Shown in pieces: positions 31,629-40,218 of a stretch of DNA of 40,883 nt (position 1 is its first letter; each line of letters starts with the position of its first letter). The position numbers were made by a program, and so were the translations under genes. This DNA is from Bacteroidaceae bacterium (GTDB lineage Bacteria > Bacteroidota > Bacteroidia > Bacteroidales > Bacteroidaceae), in assembly GCA_017455585.1 (NCBI GenBank), contig JAFSZU010000012.1:1-40883 (forward strand), written 5' to 3'. Below the pieces are notes generated by a model. The model was not told the origin of the DNA and did not search any database. It worked only from the letters and a program-made list of their open reading frames with translations.

Positions 31629-31700
31629 ATTATTCGGTCATGATGGAATAATTATTCGGTCATGATGGAATAATCATTCGGTCATGATGGAATAATCAAC
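31629..31700. repeat. Three tandem copies of the 22-base palindromic repeat upstream of dgt
   Basis: Units begin at 31629, 31651 and 31673; each contains ATTCGGTCATGATGGAATA and is separated by TAAT or ATC. A terminal ATCAAC matches the end of the copy near nhaA. The remainder of the 539-base gap 31384-31922 contains the response-regulator promoter and sites, the dgt promoter, and about 100 bases (31700-31790) in which I see nothing. Confidence 0.88.
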
Positions 31701-31792
31701 ATGGTCACATCTTCGGGGTCATTCCTTTTAGTCTGTGACGCTTTCCGGGCGTTGGTGGTACGATTATAATCATAAAATAATTGACGTTATCC

Positions 31793-31823
31793 TTGGACAA
31801 TTCAATGAATCTAAGTACTTTTG
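31793..31823 (+). promoter_or_regulatory. dgt promoter
   Basis: TTG at 31793-31795, 20-base gap, TACTTTTG at 31816-31823, preceded by TAAG as at nhaA. About 95 bases of leader follow before the ATG. Confidence 0.8.
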
Positions 31824-31922
31824 CAGCATGATTGCAATGAGTGCAGTGGGACTCTTGCCATACAATGATAGATAATAAATCGCATGATTATCCGCAATCA
31901 CATAAATTGATAATATACTTTG

Positions 31923-33281
31923 ATGAATTGGACACAACTACTGAGCAGCAAGCGACTCGGTCTGGAAAACCAGCAGCAACACCGTGACGACCGCACCGAA
32001 TTCCAGCGGGACTATGACCGACTCATTTTCTCGGCATCTTTCCGCCGACTGCAGAATAAGACACAGGTGTTCCCGCTCCCAGGCAGTATCTTTGTGCACA
32101 ACCGCCTCACACACAGCCTGGAGGTGTCCAGCGTGGGGCGTTCACTGGGCAACGATGTCTCGCGTCTGCTACTGGAACGCCACCCGGAGTTGCACGACAC
32201 CCATTTCACAGAACTGGGAAGCATCGTCTCTGCCGCCTGCCTGGCCCACGACTTGGGTAACCCGCCCTTCGGCCACTCTGGCGAGAAAGCCATAGCCACC
32301 TTCTTCAGTGAGGGCGGCGGCCGCTGGCTGCAGACCTACGAGGATGAGGAAACGGGTGACCGCCTCACGCCCATCCAGTGGAATGACATGACGCACTTCG
32401 AGGGCAACGCCAATGCTTTCCGGCTGCTCACACACCACTTTGACGGCCGGCGCCCGGGAGGCTTCGTCATGACCTACAGCACCCTGGCCAGCATCGTCAA
32501 ATATCCATTCTCCAGCAATCTGGCGGGTGAGCACCAGAAGTTCGGCTTCTTCGAGGCCGAACGCGAGGACTACCTGCGTATCGCCCGTGAACTGGGCATC
32601 CCTGCCCTGCCCTCTCCCTCCGGCACCGTCCGCCACGCACGCTTTCCCCTTGTCTATCTCGTGGAAGCAGCAGATGATATATGCTATGAAATCATGGACA
32701 TCGAAGATGCACACAAACTGCGCATCCTCTCCACCGCCGACACCCACGAGCTGCTTATGGCTTTCTTCCATCCCCAGCGGCGTGACGAGATTGCCCGGCA
32801 CCTTTCGCGGCTGGATGTGCGCGATGTCAACGAACAGGTGGTGTACCTGCGTTCCTGCGCCATCAACTGCCTGGAGGGCGAGTGCGTCCGGGCATTCGTC
32901 GATAATGAACAGTCCATCCTTGACGGCCGCTTTGAGGGTTCGCTCATACAACACATCTCAGACACCCCACGCCGTGCCTACGAGCAGTGTATTCATAATA
33001 GTTTCGACCACATCTATCACTCAAGGGAGGTCGTAGATATAGAGTTGGCGGGATTCCGTATCATAACGGCACTCACAGAATTGATGGTGGAAGCCGTCAT
33101 GCACCCGCATCGTGCCTATTCACAACTCCTGCTCAACCGTGTCTCTCGCCAGTATCAAATCCACGCACCACGCCTCTATGACCGCCTCATGGCCGTTCTC
33201 GACTACATTTCCGGCATGACAGACGTTTATGCCCTGGACCTCTACCGCAAACTCAACGGCATGAGTTTCCCGAATATATAA
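31923..33281 (+). CDS. dgt: Deoxyguanosinetriphosphate triphosphohydrolase
   Basis: 452 residues from the ATG at 31923 (MNWTQLLSSKRLG); a TTG just before it is less likely. It hydrolyses dGTP (possibly other dNTPs) to the nucleoside and triphosphate, adjusting dNTP pools. The HD metal-binding set is present: RLTHSLEVSS with His64, and ACLAHDLGNPPFGHSGE with His109-Asp110, plus the N-terminal RDYDRLIFSASFRRLQNKTQ typical of the family. SYDRL and LVYLVEAADDICYEIMDIED supply the remaining ligands. It has its own promoter and converges with the wbqC-like gene with three bases between stops. The palindromic 22-base repeat array lies upstream of the promoter. Confidence 0.93.
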   Translation: MNWTQLLSSKRLGLENQQQHRDDRTEFQRDYDRLIFSASFRRLQNKTQVFPLPGSIFVHNRLTHSLEVSSVGRSLGNDVSRLLLERHPELHDTHFTELGSIVSAACLAHDLGNPPFGHSGEKAIATFFSEGGGRWLQTYEDEETGDRLTPIQWNDMTHFEGNANAFRLLTHHFDGRRPGGFVMTYSTLASIVKYPFSSNLAGEHQKFGFFEAEREDYLRIARELGIPALPSPSGTVRHARFPLVYLVEAADDICYEIMDIEDAHKLRILSTADTHELLMAFFHPQRRDEIARHLSRLDVRDVNEQVVYLRSCAINCLEGECVRAFVDNEQSILDGRFEGSLIQHISDTPRRAYEQCIHNSFDHIYHSREVVDIELAGFRIITALTELMVEAVMHPHRAYSQLLLNRVSRQYQIHAPRLYDRLMAVLDYISGMTDVYALDLYRKLNGMSFPNI

Positions 33282-33284
33282 TCC

Positions 33285-33860
33285 TTATTGCATCAATGAG
33301 TGATTCAGATAGAGAATGCTTTCCGGTCCGAGATTGCAGAGCAGGTCTATGATGCTCAGGTTCGACAGAAAACCGTTTCTATGTGTGAATACTTGATAGT
33401 AGGGTGCAAGAAAAGCCGTTTCCGGGAAAGTGGCATTCAGATAGGAATCGGCAAGGCGGACAGGCGTGTTGAGGTCTATCAGGTTAGAAACGAGAATATG
33501 CAGTTCCTGATTGAAGTCAAGAAGAAAACTGTAACGACGAGATTGATAGAAGGGAGCTAAATCATCTGCATAATACTCAAAGAAAGGACTTTTGCCATAA
33601 GCGGTCTGCAGGGCACTCCAGTGATGATGCTGCCAGTTGCCGTGATCGCTGAGTCGGATGTCCTTGACAGGCGTGTGTGGCGGTGCCGCACACACCGGAA
33701 TCACCAAATCTTGTGCACCATGCGGCATGGCAATACGACATCGGTTACGCCATGTCTGCTTGACATAGTACTGATGCTGATCAATCAAAGCAGCATCGGC
33801 ATGTGCCAGTGCCACATAGTATGAAACAGGGGCGAGATAAGCAGTAGGAAGGGTGAGCAA
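33285..33860 (-). CDS. WbqC-like family protein
   Basis: 191 residues from the TTG at 33860 (MLTLPTAYLAPVSYYVALA), which matches the usual WbqC-like beginning; the frame is open to a TTG at 33905 that overlaps the previous stop as TTGA, giving 206 residues with an N-terminus (IFNFQLSTFNF) encoded by a 7-base repeat. Motifs: TAYLAPVSYY, DQHQYYVKQTWRNRCRI and GAQDLVIPV, as in WbqC-like proteins, a family found in surface-polysaccharide clusters and in Bacteroidota housekeeping regions; the activity is not established. It is the last gene of the nadA-to-wbqC run on this strand. No signal peptide is convincing. Confidence 0.82.
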   Translation of the reverse strand: MLTLPTAYLAPVSYYVALAHADAALIDQHQYYVKQTWRNRCRIAMPHGAQDLVIPVCAAPPHTPVKDIRLSDHGNWQHHHWSALQTAYGKSPFFEYYADDLAPFYQSRRYSFLLDFNQELHILVSNLIDLNTPVRLADSYLNATFPETAFLAPYYQVFTHRNGFLSNLSIIDLLCNLGPESILYLNHSLMQ

Positions 33861-33867
33861 GGGAGGG

Positions 33868-33902
33868 AGAAAGTTGAAAGTTGAAAGTTGAAAATTAAAT
33901 AT
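33868..33902. repeat. 7-base tandem tract at the wbqC-like start
   Basis: Units AGAAAGT, TGAAAGT, TGAAAGT, TGAAAAT, TAAATAT in register, between the methyltransferase stop and the proposed TTG start. The unit TTGAAAG is also used in the GH3 tract at 16801-16835. Confidence 0.8.
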
Positions 33903-35194
33903 CAATGGGTTCTCTCTACTTTGAGCAGTAGGCGTTGCTGGCCGAGCGTGGTGGCAATGAATTGATGCTGTCCTCCCTCGCGCAGACGCAGCTGTCGGCG
34001 CAAGGCGGCCACAGAAATAGGAAAGCCACGGACAGTGAGGTCGGCTGCCGTGATGCCCGCAAGCAGACGGCGCAAATCTTGTTTGGAGAAGGTGGCACTG
34101 TCCATGATGCGCCAGATGCGGCCAGGGAAGTCGGTGATAAGTTGTTGAGATGTATAAAGATGTGACTGTGATGCCAGTTTATACACGGGAAATCGCTGGC
34201 AAACGGTCTTGAAGGCTCCAGCCTTCAATATACTGGAGTTAGGCTCATAGAGATAAGTGGAAAGCGACCCGGCTAACTGAAGGGGTGCTGCCGCTTCCTC
34301 TGCACGCGTAAAAGTGAATGAGGACATTATATCCGCAGTCAACAGGTCGATGCAATAAACAGGACAGGTTTCTGGGGACGGGGCTTGCTCCGAATCTTGT
34401 CTGTTCAATCTGTTTTGATGATTGCCTCGCATCAGAAAAAGAAGTTCCTTGCACTCGCCACAGACGCTGACAATGTGTACTTCCACAATGTCGCGCAACG
34501 CCATGAGGGCAGCAGTGACATCCAGCATGGGTGACAACTTGATAAGAATGAAGTCAGCTGTTGCACGCAATAGGTCTTGCAAGGAACATACATCAGGCGC
34601 ACATTCTTCTATGCGTGCCACTTTGTGCCCTGCTGCGTCTCGGCGTGCAGGATCGATAAATATGACTGTTAATTTCTTTTCAAGGGAAGGGCTACACTGG
34701 TAGAGCGGAGCGGAGAAAGAATCCAGCGTTTCTTCTGCCTCAGCGCAACGGACTTCTGCATCCGCCAGTCCCAAAAGCGGAAAGTTATGACGGGCAAGAT
34801 TGCATAGCTGTTCTTGTTGTTCAACGTAGATTGCGCGCTCAAACAGAGGAGCAATAGCAGTGAAATCTATACCCAGGCCACCAGTGAGGTCCAGAAATGT
34901 GGAAAAAGAATCATTGGAAATAGAATCATGATGATGCAGGGACTCCACAACCCGACGCTTATAGGCCGCGGTGACCTCGCTGGAACATTGCTCCAGAGCG
35001 AGGCGAGGAGGAAAAAGGAGGCCGTCAGTGGCCGCCCACGTCGGAAGTTTATGGGCGGCCAACTGACGACCTTCTATCTGAATGAGTGCTGTGCGCAAAT
35101 CTACACCGGCCGGTACAGGACGAAATGCCAACTGTCGCACGTCATCATGAACGTGTGCACGAATGTAGTCAAGCGTGGCAGCATTAACTTTCAA
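33902..35194 (-). CDS. THUMP-like class I SAM-dependent methyltransferase
   Basis: 430 residues. The only usable start is a TTG at 35194 (MKVNAATLDYIRAHVHDDVR), ten bases after the tlpA-like stop; an in-frame TAG lies directly upstream. The SAM-binding motif I is FLDLTGGLGIDFTAIA (about residues 104-119), followed by AIYVEQQEQL and the motif IV-like TVIFIDPARRD. The C-terminal 100 residues (ATFSKQDLRRLLAGITAADL and after) match the THUMP-like domain of this Bacteroidota family. The domains suggest RNA methylation; target base and RNA are unknown. Two partly repetitive 7-base units (35186-35206) lie at its start. Confidence 0.85.
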   Translation of the reverse strand: MKVNAATLDYIRAHVHDDVRQLAFRPVPAGVDLRTALIQIEGRQLAAHKLPTWAATDGLLFPPRLALEQCSSEVTAAYKRRVVESLHHHDSISNDSFSTFLDLTGGLGIDFTAIAPLFERAIYVEQQEQLCNLARHNFPLLGLADAEVRCAEAEETLDSFSAPLYQCSPSLEKKLTVIFIDPARRDAAGHKVARIEECAPDVCSLQDLLRATADFILIKLSPMLDVTAALMALRDIVEVHIVSVCGECKELLFLMRGNHQNRLNRQDSEQAPSPETCPVYCIDLLTADIMSSFTFTRAEEAAAPLQLAGSLSTYLYEPNSSILKAGAFKTVCQRFPVYKLASQSHLYTSQQLITDFPGRIWRIMDSATFSKQDLRRLLAGITAADLTVRGFPISVAALRRQLRLREGGQHQFIATTLGQQRLLLKVERTH

Positions 35195-35204
35195 CCTTCA
35201 ACTA

Positions 35205-36323
35205 TTATTTTACTGTTTTAAGCAACTCCTCAACCTTCTCGGAAAGCTTATCGCCGCGCAGGTCGCGGGCTACGATTTTGCCATCCTGAATGAGCACGGT
35301 GGCAGGAATGGCACGGACGCTGTAGGTCTTGGCACCAGCGCAGTCCCATCCTTGCAAATCGCTGATTTGCGGCCAAGTGATACCTAAGTCGGCAATGGCC
35401 TTCTTCCACGCTTCGGCATCATTGTCAAGACTGACACCGATAATCTCGAAACCATGTTTGTGGAATTTCTCGTATGCTGCCTTCACATGTGGCATCTCAG
35501 CGCGGCACGGACCACACCAGCTGGCCCAGAAGTCAATGAGCAGCAATTTGGCATCCTTGGCCACCTCGGCCACAGAGTTCTCGCCACCGTCGGGTGTAGC
35601 AGCCACAATGTCCTTGAAGGGTTGACCCACTGCGGTTGCGGCCTTCTGCTCATAGAGTTCCTTTGTCTTCTGAATGTCAGGCGTGATGTCATCTTCGGGT
35701 ATAGCGGCCAATTCTTCATTCACAAACTCATCGTCAAAGGCCGATGCAAATTCAGTGAGATAGGTCTGACCTGCCACATTCTGGATGTTGTTGGCCACAA
35801 AATCCTTATAGAGTCCAAGCATCTTATCTTGCAGTTCATCGAGTTGTTTCTCAGCAGCATCCTTGGCTTCCTGAGTGGCAGCAGTATCGCTGAGTACAGC
35901 AAATATTTCTTGTCCCTGCTGGTTCAGTTGTTGTGTCTCCTTGTTGAGTGCCGTGAGTGATTCGTTGGCAGGTGTGCCACTGATCTCGGAAACAGCATTC
36001 TCTGCTGTATCAATGCGGACGGTGATGGCTGCATTCTCCAAGGCAATCTGTGCGGCAATGGAGAGGTCTGGATTGGCGTTGGACGACCAGATGACATAAC
36101 ACATGATGGCAGTGTCCTGCGTGCCTGTGAAGGCGAATTTGCCGTTCTTGATAACAGTGCTTTGCAAGGTATCTACACCCTGACGCCCTATGAAACGGGC
36201 AAGAATGACGGTGTCGCCGTCTTCGCCGCCGTTGGCAGAACCTGTGATTTTGTAACCGCCTTGCTGGCAGGCTGCCACGCATAGCATCAGTGCCAGCGCA
36301 GCGAGAGAAAGAATCTTTTTCAT
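35205..36323 (-). CDS. TlpA-like thioredoxin-fold lipoprotein with DUF4369
   Basis: 372 residues. The lipoprotein signal peptide ends in LCVAAC (Cys19), so it is anchored in the envelope. Residues about 25-115 match DUF4369 (YKITGSANGGEDGDTVILAR, NGKFAFTGTQD). A helical, Gln/Glu-rich middle follows. The C-terminal thioredoxin fold (about 235-372) has IDFWASWCGPCRAEMPHV with the CxxC pair, EIIGVSLDNDAEAWKKAI and the cis-proline motif RAIPATVLIQDGKI. Proteins of this type act as envelope thiol-disulphide reductases. It sits 62 bases after the trmH-like gene and 10 bases before the methyltransferase, on one probable transcript. Confidence 0.93.
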   Translation of the reverse strand: MKKILSLAALALMLCVAACQQGGYKITGSANGGEDGDTVILARFIGRQGVDTLQSTVIKNGKFAFTGTQDTAIMCYVIWSSNANPDLSIAAQIALENAAITVRIDTAENAVSEISGTPANESLTALNKETQQLNQQGQEIFAVLSDTAATQEAKDAAEKQLDELQDKMLGLYKDFVANNIQNVAGQTYLTEFASAFDDEFVNEELAAIPEDDITPDIQKTKELYEQKAATAVGQPFKDIVAATPDGGENSVAEVAKDAKLLLIDFWASWCGPCRAEMPHVKAAYEKFHKHGFEIIGVSLDNDAEAWKKAIADLGITWPQISDLQGWDCAGAKTYSVRAIPATVLIQDGKIVARDLRGDKLSEKVEELLKTVK

Positions 36324-36385
36324 TTTTGCTTTGAATTAAAAATTGGGTTTGTTATCAGTAATCATTACTTTTTTATAAATCATAA

Positions 36386-36916
36386 TCATAATGTGAATTG
36401 AACAAAATGCCAGATGATGATGCCGGCGGTGACACTCACATTCATCGAATGCTTGGTGCCAAACTGCGGAATCTCCAGGCAACCATCACAGGCATCCACC
36501 ACCTGTTGCTGCACACCCTTCACTTCATTACCAAGTACGACGGCATATTTCTGCGAGAAGATTGGATGAAAGTCCTGCAACATGGTGCTTCCCTCGCATT
36601 GTTCCACAGCCAATAGCGTATAACCCTCTGACTTCAGCCAAGAGACAGCTTCCATGGTATCAGCAAAGTGCCGCCAAGCCACACTGTCCTCTGCACCCAA
36701 AGCCGTCTTGTGGATCTCGGAATTCGGTGGAGTAGCCGTGATGCCACAGAGCACCACGCCTGTGATGCGGAATGCGTCTCCCGTGCGAAATACCGACCCT
36801 ACATTATAGAGTGACCGCACACTGTCCAGCACAACCACCAGCGGCAGTTTCTCCGACTCACGGAACTGCTCAACGGTCATGCGACCCATCTCGGTAATCT
36901 TCAACTTACGATACAT
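36386..36916 (-). CDS. TrmH/SpoU family RNA 2'-O-methyltransferase
   Basis: 176 residues from the ATG at 36916, which overlaps the preceding cotH-like stop by one base (TGATG), a translational-coupling arrangement. SPOUT-fold motifs: VVVLDSVRSLYNVGSVFRTGD (motif 1, with the conserved Asn and Arg), VVLGNEVKGVQQQVVDAC (motif 2) and LEIPQFGTKHSMNVSVTAGI (motif 3 with the conserved Ser-Met-Asn-Val). It transfers a methyl group to the ribose of a tRNA or rRNA nucleotide. It lacks the extra N-terminal RNA-binding domain of RlmB, so a small TrmH- or TrmL-like enzyme is more likely; the target cannot be told from sequence. Confidence 0.9.
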   Translation of the reverse strand: MYRKLKITEMGRMTVEQFRESEKLPLVVVLDSVRSLYNVGSVFRTGDAFRITGVVLCGITATPPNSEIHKTALGAEDSVAWRHFADTMEAVSWLKSEGYTLLAVEQCEGSTMLQDFHPIFSQKYAVVLGNEVKGVQQQVVDACDGCLEIPQFGTKHSMNVSVTAGIIIWHFVQFTL

Positions 36917-38286
36917 CAATCCTTAATAATGACTTTAGTGGTTGATATGCTATTATCATTATAGGTTGTCTCCTTGACATTTAAACCTTTGAAAGGTTTG
37001 GAATTGCGCACGCCAGCCAAGTTGATATATTCAACCTTCACAACTTTCTTGTGAGCCATATCAAGGCCATTGACAGCAACTGGAATAACTGAAGGCAAGT
37101 TGTTATTGAACCATTCCACGTTGGCAAGCAGCGAGGATTTCAGTTTCTCTTTCCTCTCTTCCAGCGTCGCATTATTGGAATAACTCCACCTTGTCTTTTC
37201 TTTCTCAAAAGCTTCATCAAGAGGCAACAAATGCTCATCAATGTACTCCATCCATGATTCTATCTCATGGGGATAAAACTCTTCCCATGCGTTTCTCACT
37301 GCATAACAGAAATCCTCATCCTTAATCAGTTCGCCTATCCAGTGCGGAGTGAAAGCATAGGATGTCTTCATACGGAAAGTGTAGTCGGTTTTCTCACGCT
37401 GACTGCACACCAAGTCCCACAAAGGTCCAGCCACCCAACGGGCATCATCCGCCATATCCTTGTGCAGATAAAAACTGCCGTGAAAACCGTCGCTATTGTC
37501 TAACACCTCCTGAATGATAAAATACCGCGCCATGGCATCCACATCGACCAGCTGTTCCCACGTGCTGTTGGTTTTATCCTCGTCATAGATGGCCGTATTG
37601 ATTGCTGTAAATTCATTAATCAGCCATTGTTTCTGAGCCGAAGACAATGTATCGGGCGAGTGGTAAGTAAAGCGTGCTTTCCATTTAGAGGTCTCTTGAA
37701 TGAATATTTGATTACTTTCTATATAATTGTCCACTTCCACAAGCCAACCGTATGGAATAGTGCTCTCATCTTCATTTCTGTCTGGCTGTTCATAAATATC
37801 AAGGCGGTTCTTGCCAATGCGGTTCGTTTCCGTGAGAAAATACAATCCTATGTAATCGTCATTGAGAATCACCTCCACGGGTTGTGTAGAAGGAGTCCAG
37901 TCCATCCCCATTATTTTACCCAGTTGCAAACCAACTATCGTAGCCTCATTGAATTTGAGCAAAGCCCAGTGCTTGTTCTTTTTCATCCCCAGCAACGGAG
38001 CCTTTTCAGCCAATTTTATTTTATAGGGTTTCTTATCACCTTTCCACGATGAATGTCCTCTGCCACGTATTTCCAAAGCCAATGGACTCTCCTCGGAACC
38101 AATATTCATCGTAGAATTCTTCGAGTCAAAGATGAAATATGTCCCTGTTATATAAACCGTTTTAGAAGTGATGGCCTTTTTGTTTTCGGTATTGATGTGA
38201 ATGACTGGCAGTGTATTTGTCTGCCCCTTCACGCTCAACGCTGAAAACAAAGAGATGGCAATACTCAGAATAATACCCTGAATCAT
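36916..38286 (-). CDS. Secreted CotH-like kinase family protein
   Basis: 456 residues with a signal peptide (MIQGIILSIAISLFSALSVKG). CotH family phrases: ALEIRGRGHSSWKGDKKPYK, LLGMKKNKHWALLKFNE, DDYIGLYFLTETNRIGKNRL, YFIIQEVLDNSDGFHGSFYL and GPLWDLV. CotH proteins are atypical, secreted kinase-fold enzymes; the metal-binding WDxD-type motif here reads WDLV, lacking the second acidic residue, so activity is uncertain. The C-terminus (VEYINLAGVRNSKPFKGLNV, then TTKVIIKD) resembles the tail of many Prevotella secreted proteins. Codon and base composition are clearly AT-richer than the neighbours. It begins 19 bases after nadA and is coupled to trmH by TGATG. Role in this organism unknown. Confidence 0.85.
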   Translation of the reverse strand: MIQGIILSIAISLFSALSVKGQTNTLPVIHINTENKKAITSKTVYITGTYFIFDSKNSTMNIGSEESPLALEIRGRGHSSWKGDKKPYKIKLAEKAPLLGMKKNKHWALLKFNEATIVGLQLGKIMGMDWTPSTQPVEVILNDDYIGLYFLTETNRIGKNRLDIYEQPDRNEDESTIPYGWLVEVDNYIESNQIFIQETSKWKARFTYHSPDTLSSAQKQWLINEFTAINTAIYDEDKTNSTWEQLVDVDAMARYFIIQEVLDNSDGFHGSFYLHKDMADDARWVAGPLWDLVCSQREKTDYTFRMKTSYAFTPHWIGELIKDEDFCYAVRNAWEEFYPHEIESWMEYIDEHLLPLDEAFEKEKTRWSYSNNATLEERKEKLKSSLLANVEWFNNNLPSVIPVAVNGLDMAHKKVVKVEYINLAGVRNSKPFKGLNVKETTYNDNSISTTKVIIKD

Positions 38287-38305
38287 CTTTTATTTCCTCG
38301 CATAA

Positions 38306-39259
38306 TCATAATCCAAGCCGGGCACTCATTTCAAGCATTCGCTGAATGGGCTTGATGGCAAGCGTAGCCACTTCAGTGTCCACCGTCACCACGGGTTGCT
38401 CGTCCTTCAGACAACGATAGAGTTTCTCCAGTGTCACCAACTTCATGTATTCACACTCATTACAGCCACAAGTGCTGTCATCGGGCGGTGCAGGAATAAA
38501 CGTCTTCTGGGGAGCTTTCTTCTGCATCTCATGCAGGATGCCGCTCTCTGTGGCCACGATGAACTCCGTAGCTTCATCAGCAATGGCAAACTTCAGGAGC
38601 GCTGCAGTGCTGCCCACCTTGTCGGCCAACTTCACCACAGGACCCTTGCACTCAGGATGCACAAGAACCTTGGCTGCCGGGTGCTCTGACTTCAAAGCCA
38701 GTATCTTCTCCACACTGAAACGGGCGTGAACGTGACAGGCTCCGTTCCAGAGCAGCATGTTACGACCCGTGAGAGAGTTGATGTAGTTTCCCAGGTTCTG
38801 GTCTGGACCGAAGATGATGGGTGTGTCCGCGGGCAATGCCTCCACAATCTGCCGCGCGTTGGAGCTGGTCACCACCACATCTGTCACCGCCTTGGTGGCT
38901 GCAGTGGTATTGACGTAGCTCACCACCGTGTGGCCGGGATGCGCTTTGACAAACGCGGCAAATTCATCTGCCGGACAACTCTCTGCCAGCGAGCAGGTGG
39001 CCGTCTCATCGGGCACAAGCACCTTCTTATCCGGGCAGAGGATGGCTGCTGTCTCTCCCATGAAGTGGACACCGCAGAGCACGATAATGTCGGCATCTGT
39101 CTTGGCTGCTTCCTGTGCCAACGCCAGGCTGTCTCCAATGAAGTCAGCTATGTCCTGTACTTCGCCGTTCACATAATAATGCGCCATGATGACGGCGTTC
39201 TTCTCTTTGGCCAGACGGCGTATCTCTGCCTTCAGCGCTGTATTGCTTTTCGACATCAT
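38306..39259 (-). CDS. nadA: Quinolinate synthase NadA
   Basis: 317 residues. NadA condenses iminoaspartate with dihydroxyacetone phosphate to quinolinate, an early step of NAD synthesis, using a 4Fe-4S cluster. Motifs: IMAHYYVNGEVQDIADFIGDS, IIVLCGVHFMGETAAILCPD with the first cluster cysteine, WNGACHVHARF with the second, and STCGCNECEYMK near the end with the third. The start is the first of two adjacent ATG codons (39259). It is first in the minus-strand run with cotH, trmH, tlpA, methyltransferase and wbqC. No nadB or nadC gene is in the window. Confidence 0.96.
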   Translation of the reverse strand: MMSKSNTALKAEIRRLAKEKNAVIMAHYYVNGEVQDIADFIGDSLALAQEAAKTDADIIVLCGVHFMGETAAILCPDKKVLVPDETATCSLAESCPADEFAAFVKAHPGHTVVSYVNTTAATKAVTDVVVTSSNARQIVEALPADTPIIFGPDQNLGNYINSLTGRNMLLWNGACHVHARFSVEKILALKSEHPAAKVLVHPECKGPVVKLADKVGSTAALLKFAIADEATEFIVATESGILHEMQKKAPQKTFIPAPPDDSTCGCNECEYMKLVTLEKLYRCLKDEQPVVTVDTEVATLAIKPIQRMLEMSARLGL

Positions 39260-39342
39260 ATCAATAACAATGTTTATTATTTATTCTCAGAAAAAAAAGT
39301 AATGATAATAATAATAGGATGTCTATTCTGTTGATAACGCCG

Positions 39343-39350
39343 CAAAGGTA
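39343..39350 (-). promoter_or_regulatory. nadA -7 promoter box
   Basis: Minus-strand TACCTTTG followed by CGGCG, the same sequence as at asnA, about 85 bases before the ATG. Confidence 0.65.
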
Positions 39351-39551
39351 CATATTTCCAGTGGAATAGTGTGTCAATAATTTAAAAAAATTAGTTGAAA
39401 ACTATATTTATGGTTATTTTATTTATGCACAACTGCCTGGATAGTCACGTCACATATATACTTTTCATCAATAATTCCTCCTTTATTATTAGCTTTTCGC
39501 ACACTTTTCAACAGCTTTATAAACAAAGAATATAATTTATAAGCTATTTAC

Positions 39552-39582
39552 TTGTCTATTCCAGAAAAAGTAACTATCTTTG
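39552..39582 (+). promoter_or_regulatory. purN promoter
   Basis: TTG at 39552-39554, 20-base gap, TATCTTTG at 39575-39582, 46 bases before the first ATG. Confidence 0.8.
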
Positions 39583-39627
39583 CCGTCAATAGAATGTGCA
39601 AGCAAGTAATGCACTTATGAATTGTGA

Positions 39628-40218
39628 ATGATGAATATAGCTATCTTTGTGTCTGGCAGTGGCACCAATTGTGAGAACATAATCCGTTATTTTCAAGATT
39701 CTGAGCAGGTGAAGACAGTGCTTGTTGTCAGTAACCGCGCCGATGCTTATGCGTTGGAGCGTGCTCGACGACTGGACGTTCCCGCTGTTGTAGTACCTAA
39801 AGCGCAATTGGCTGATCAGGCTATCATGTTGCCGCTATTGCGGCAGTATGCAGTGGAGTTCATCGTGCTGGCTGGCTTTCTGCCAATGGTGCCGGATTAT
39901 CTCATTGATGCCTATCCACGCCGTATTGTTAATATTCATCCCGCGCTGCTCCCGCGCCATGGTGGCAAGGGGATGTGGGGACATCATGTTCATGAGTCTG
40001 TTTATGCAGCTCATGATACAGAAACGGGCATCACGATCCATTACGTGACACCCGTTTGTGATGGTGGTGAGATTATTGCGCAATTCCGTACATCCTTATC
40101 ACCCGAGGATACGCCGGAAGTCATTGCTGCCAAGGTGCATGAGCTGGAAATGGCGTACTATCCGCAAGTGTTGGAAAGACTATTCAATACGGCTCGGACT
40201 TCATCTGCTGCGGTCTGA
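39628..40218 (+). CDS. purN: Phosphoribosylglycinamide formyltransferase PurN
   Basis: 196 residues, typical length. It transfers a formyl group from 10-formyl-tetrahydrofolate to GAR in purine synthesis. Motifs: MNIAIFVSGSGTNCENII (substrate phosphate loop), SNRADAYALERA, FIVLAGFLPMVPDYLID, and the catalytic set in VNIHPALLPRHGGKGMWGHH (Asn and His) and HYVTPVCDGGEIIAQ (Asp). Two adjacent ATG codons begin the gene; either could serve. It has its own promoter. Its last 61 bases overlap the 3' end of cutC on the other strand, and its likely terminator hairpin lies inside cutC. Confidence 0.95.
   Translation: MMNIAIFVSGSGTNCENIIRYFQDSEQVKTVLVVSNRADAYALERARRLDVPAVVVPKAQLADQAIMLPLLRQYAVEFIVLAGFLPMVPDYLIDAYPRRIVNIHPALLPRHGGKGMWGHHVHESVYAAHDTETGITIHYVTPVCDGGEIIAQFRTSLSPEDTPEVIAAKVHELEMAYYPQVLERLFNTARTSSAAV

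Larger units (their letters stand above)
39260..39627. other. 368-base intergenic region between nadA and purN
   Basis: Very AT-rich. It holds divergent promoter boxes: CAAAGGTA at 39343-39350 (minus-strand TACCTTTG for nadA, with a TTG at a loose 24-base gap) and the purN promoter at 39552-39582. The 200 bases between them contain no gene or repeat I can recognise. Confidence 0.6.

Noticed and set aside
36324-36385. Promoter for the tlpA-like gene
   Set aside because: No TAnnTTTG box with a suitable TTG was found; co-transcription with the upstream genes is the simpler reading.
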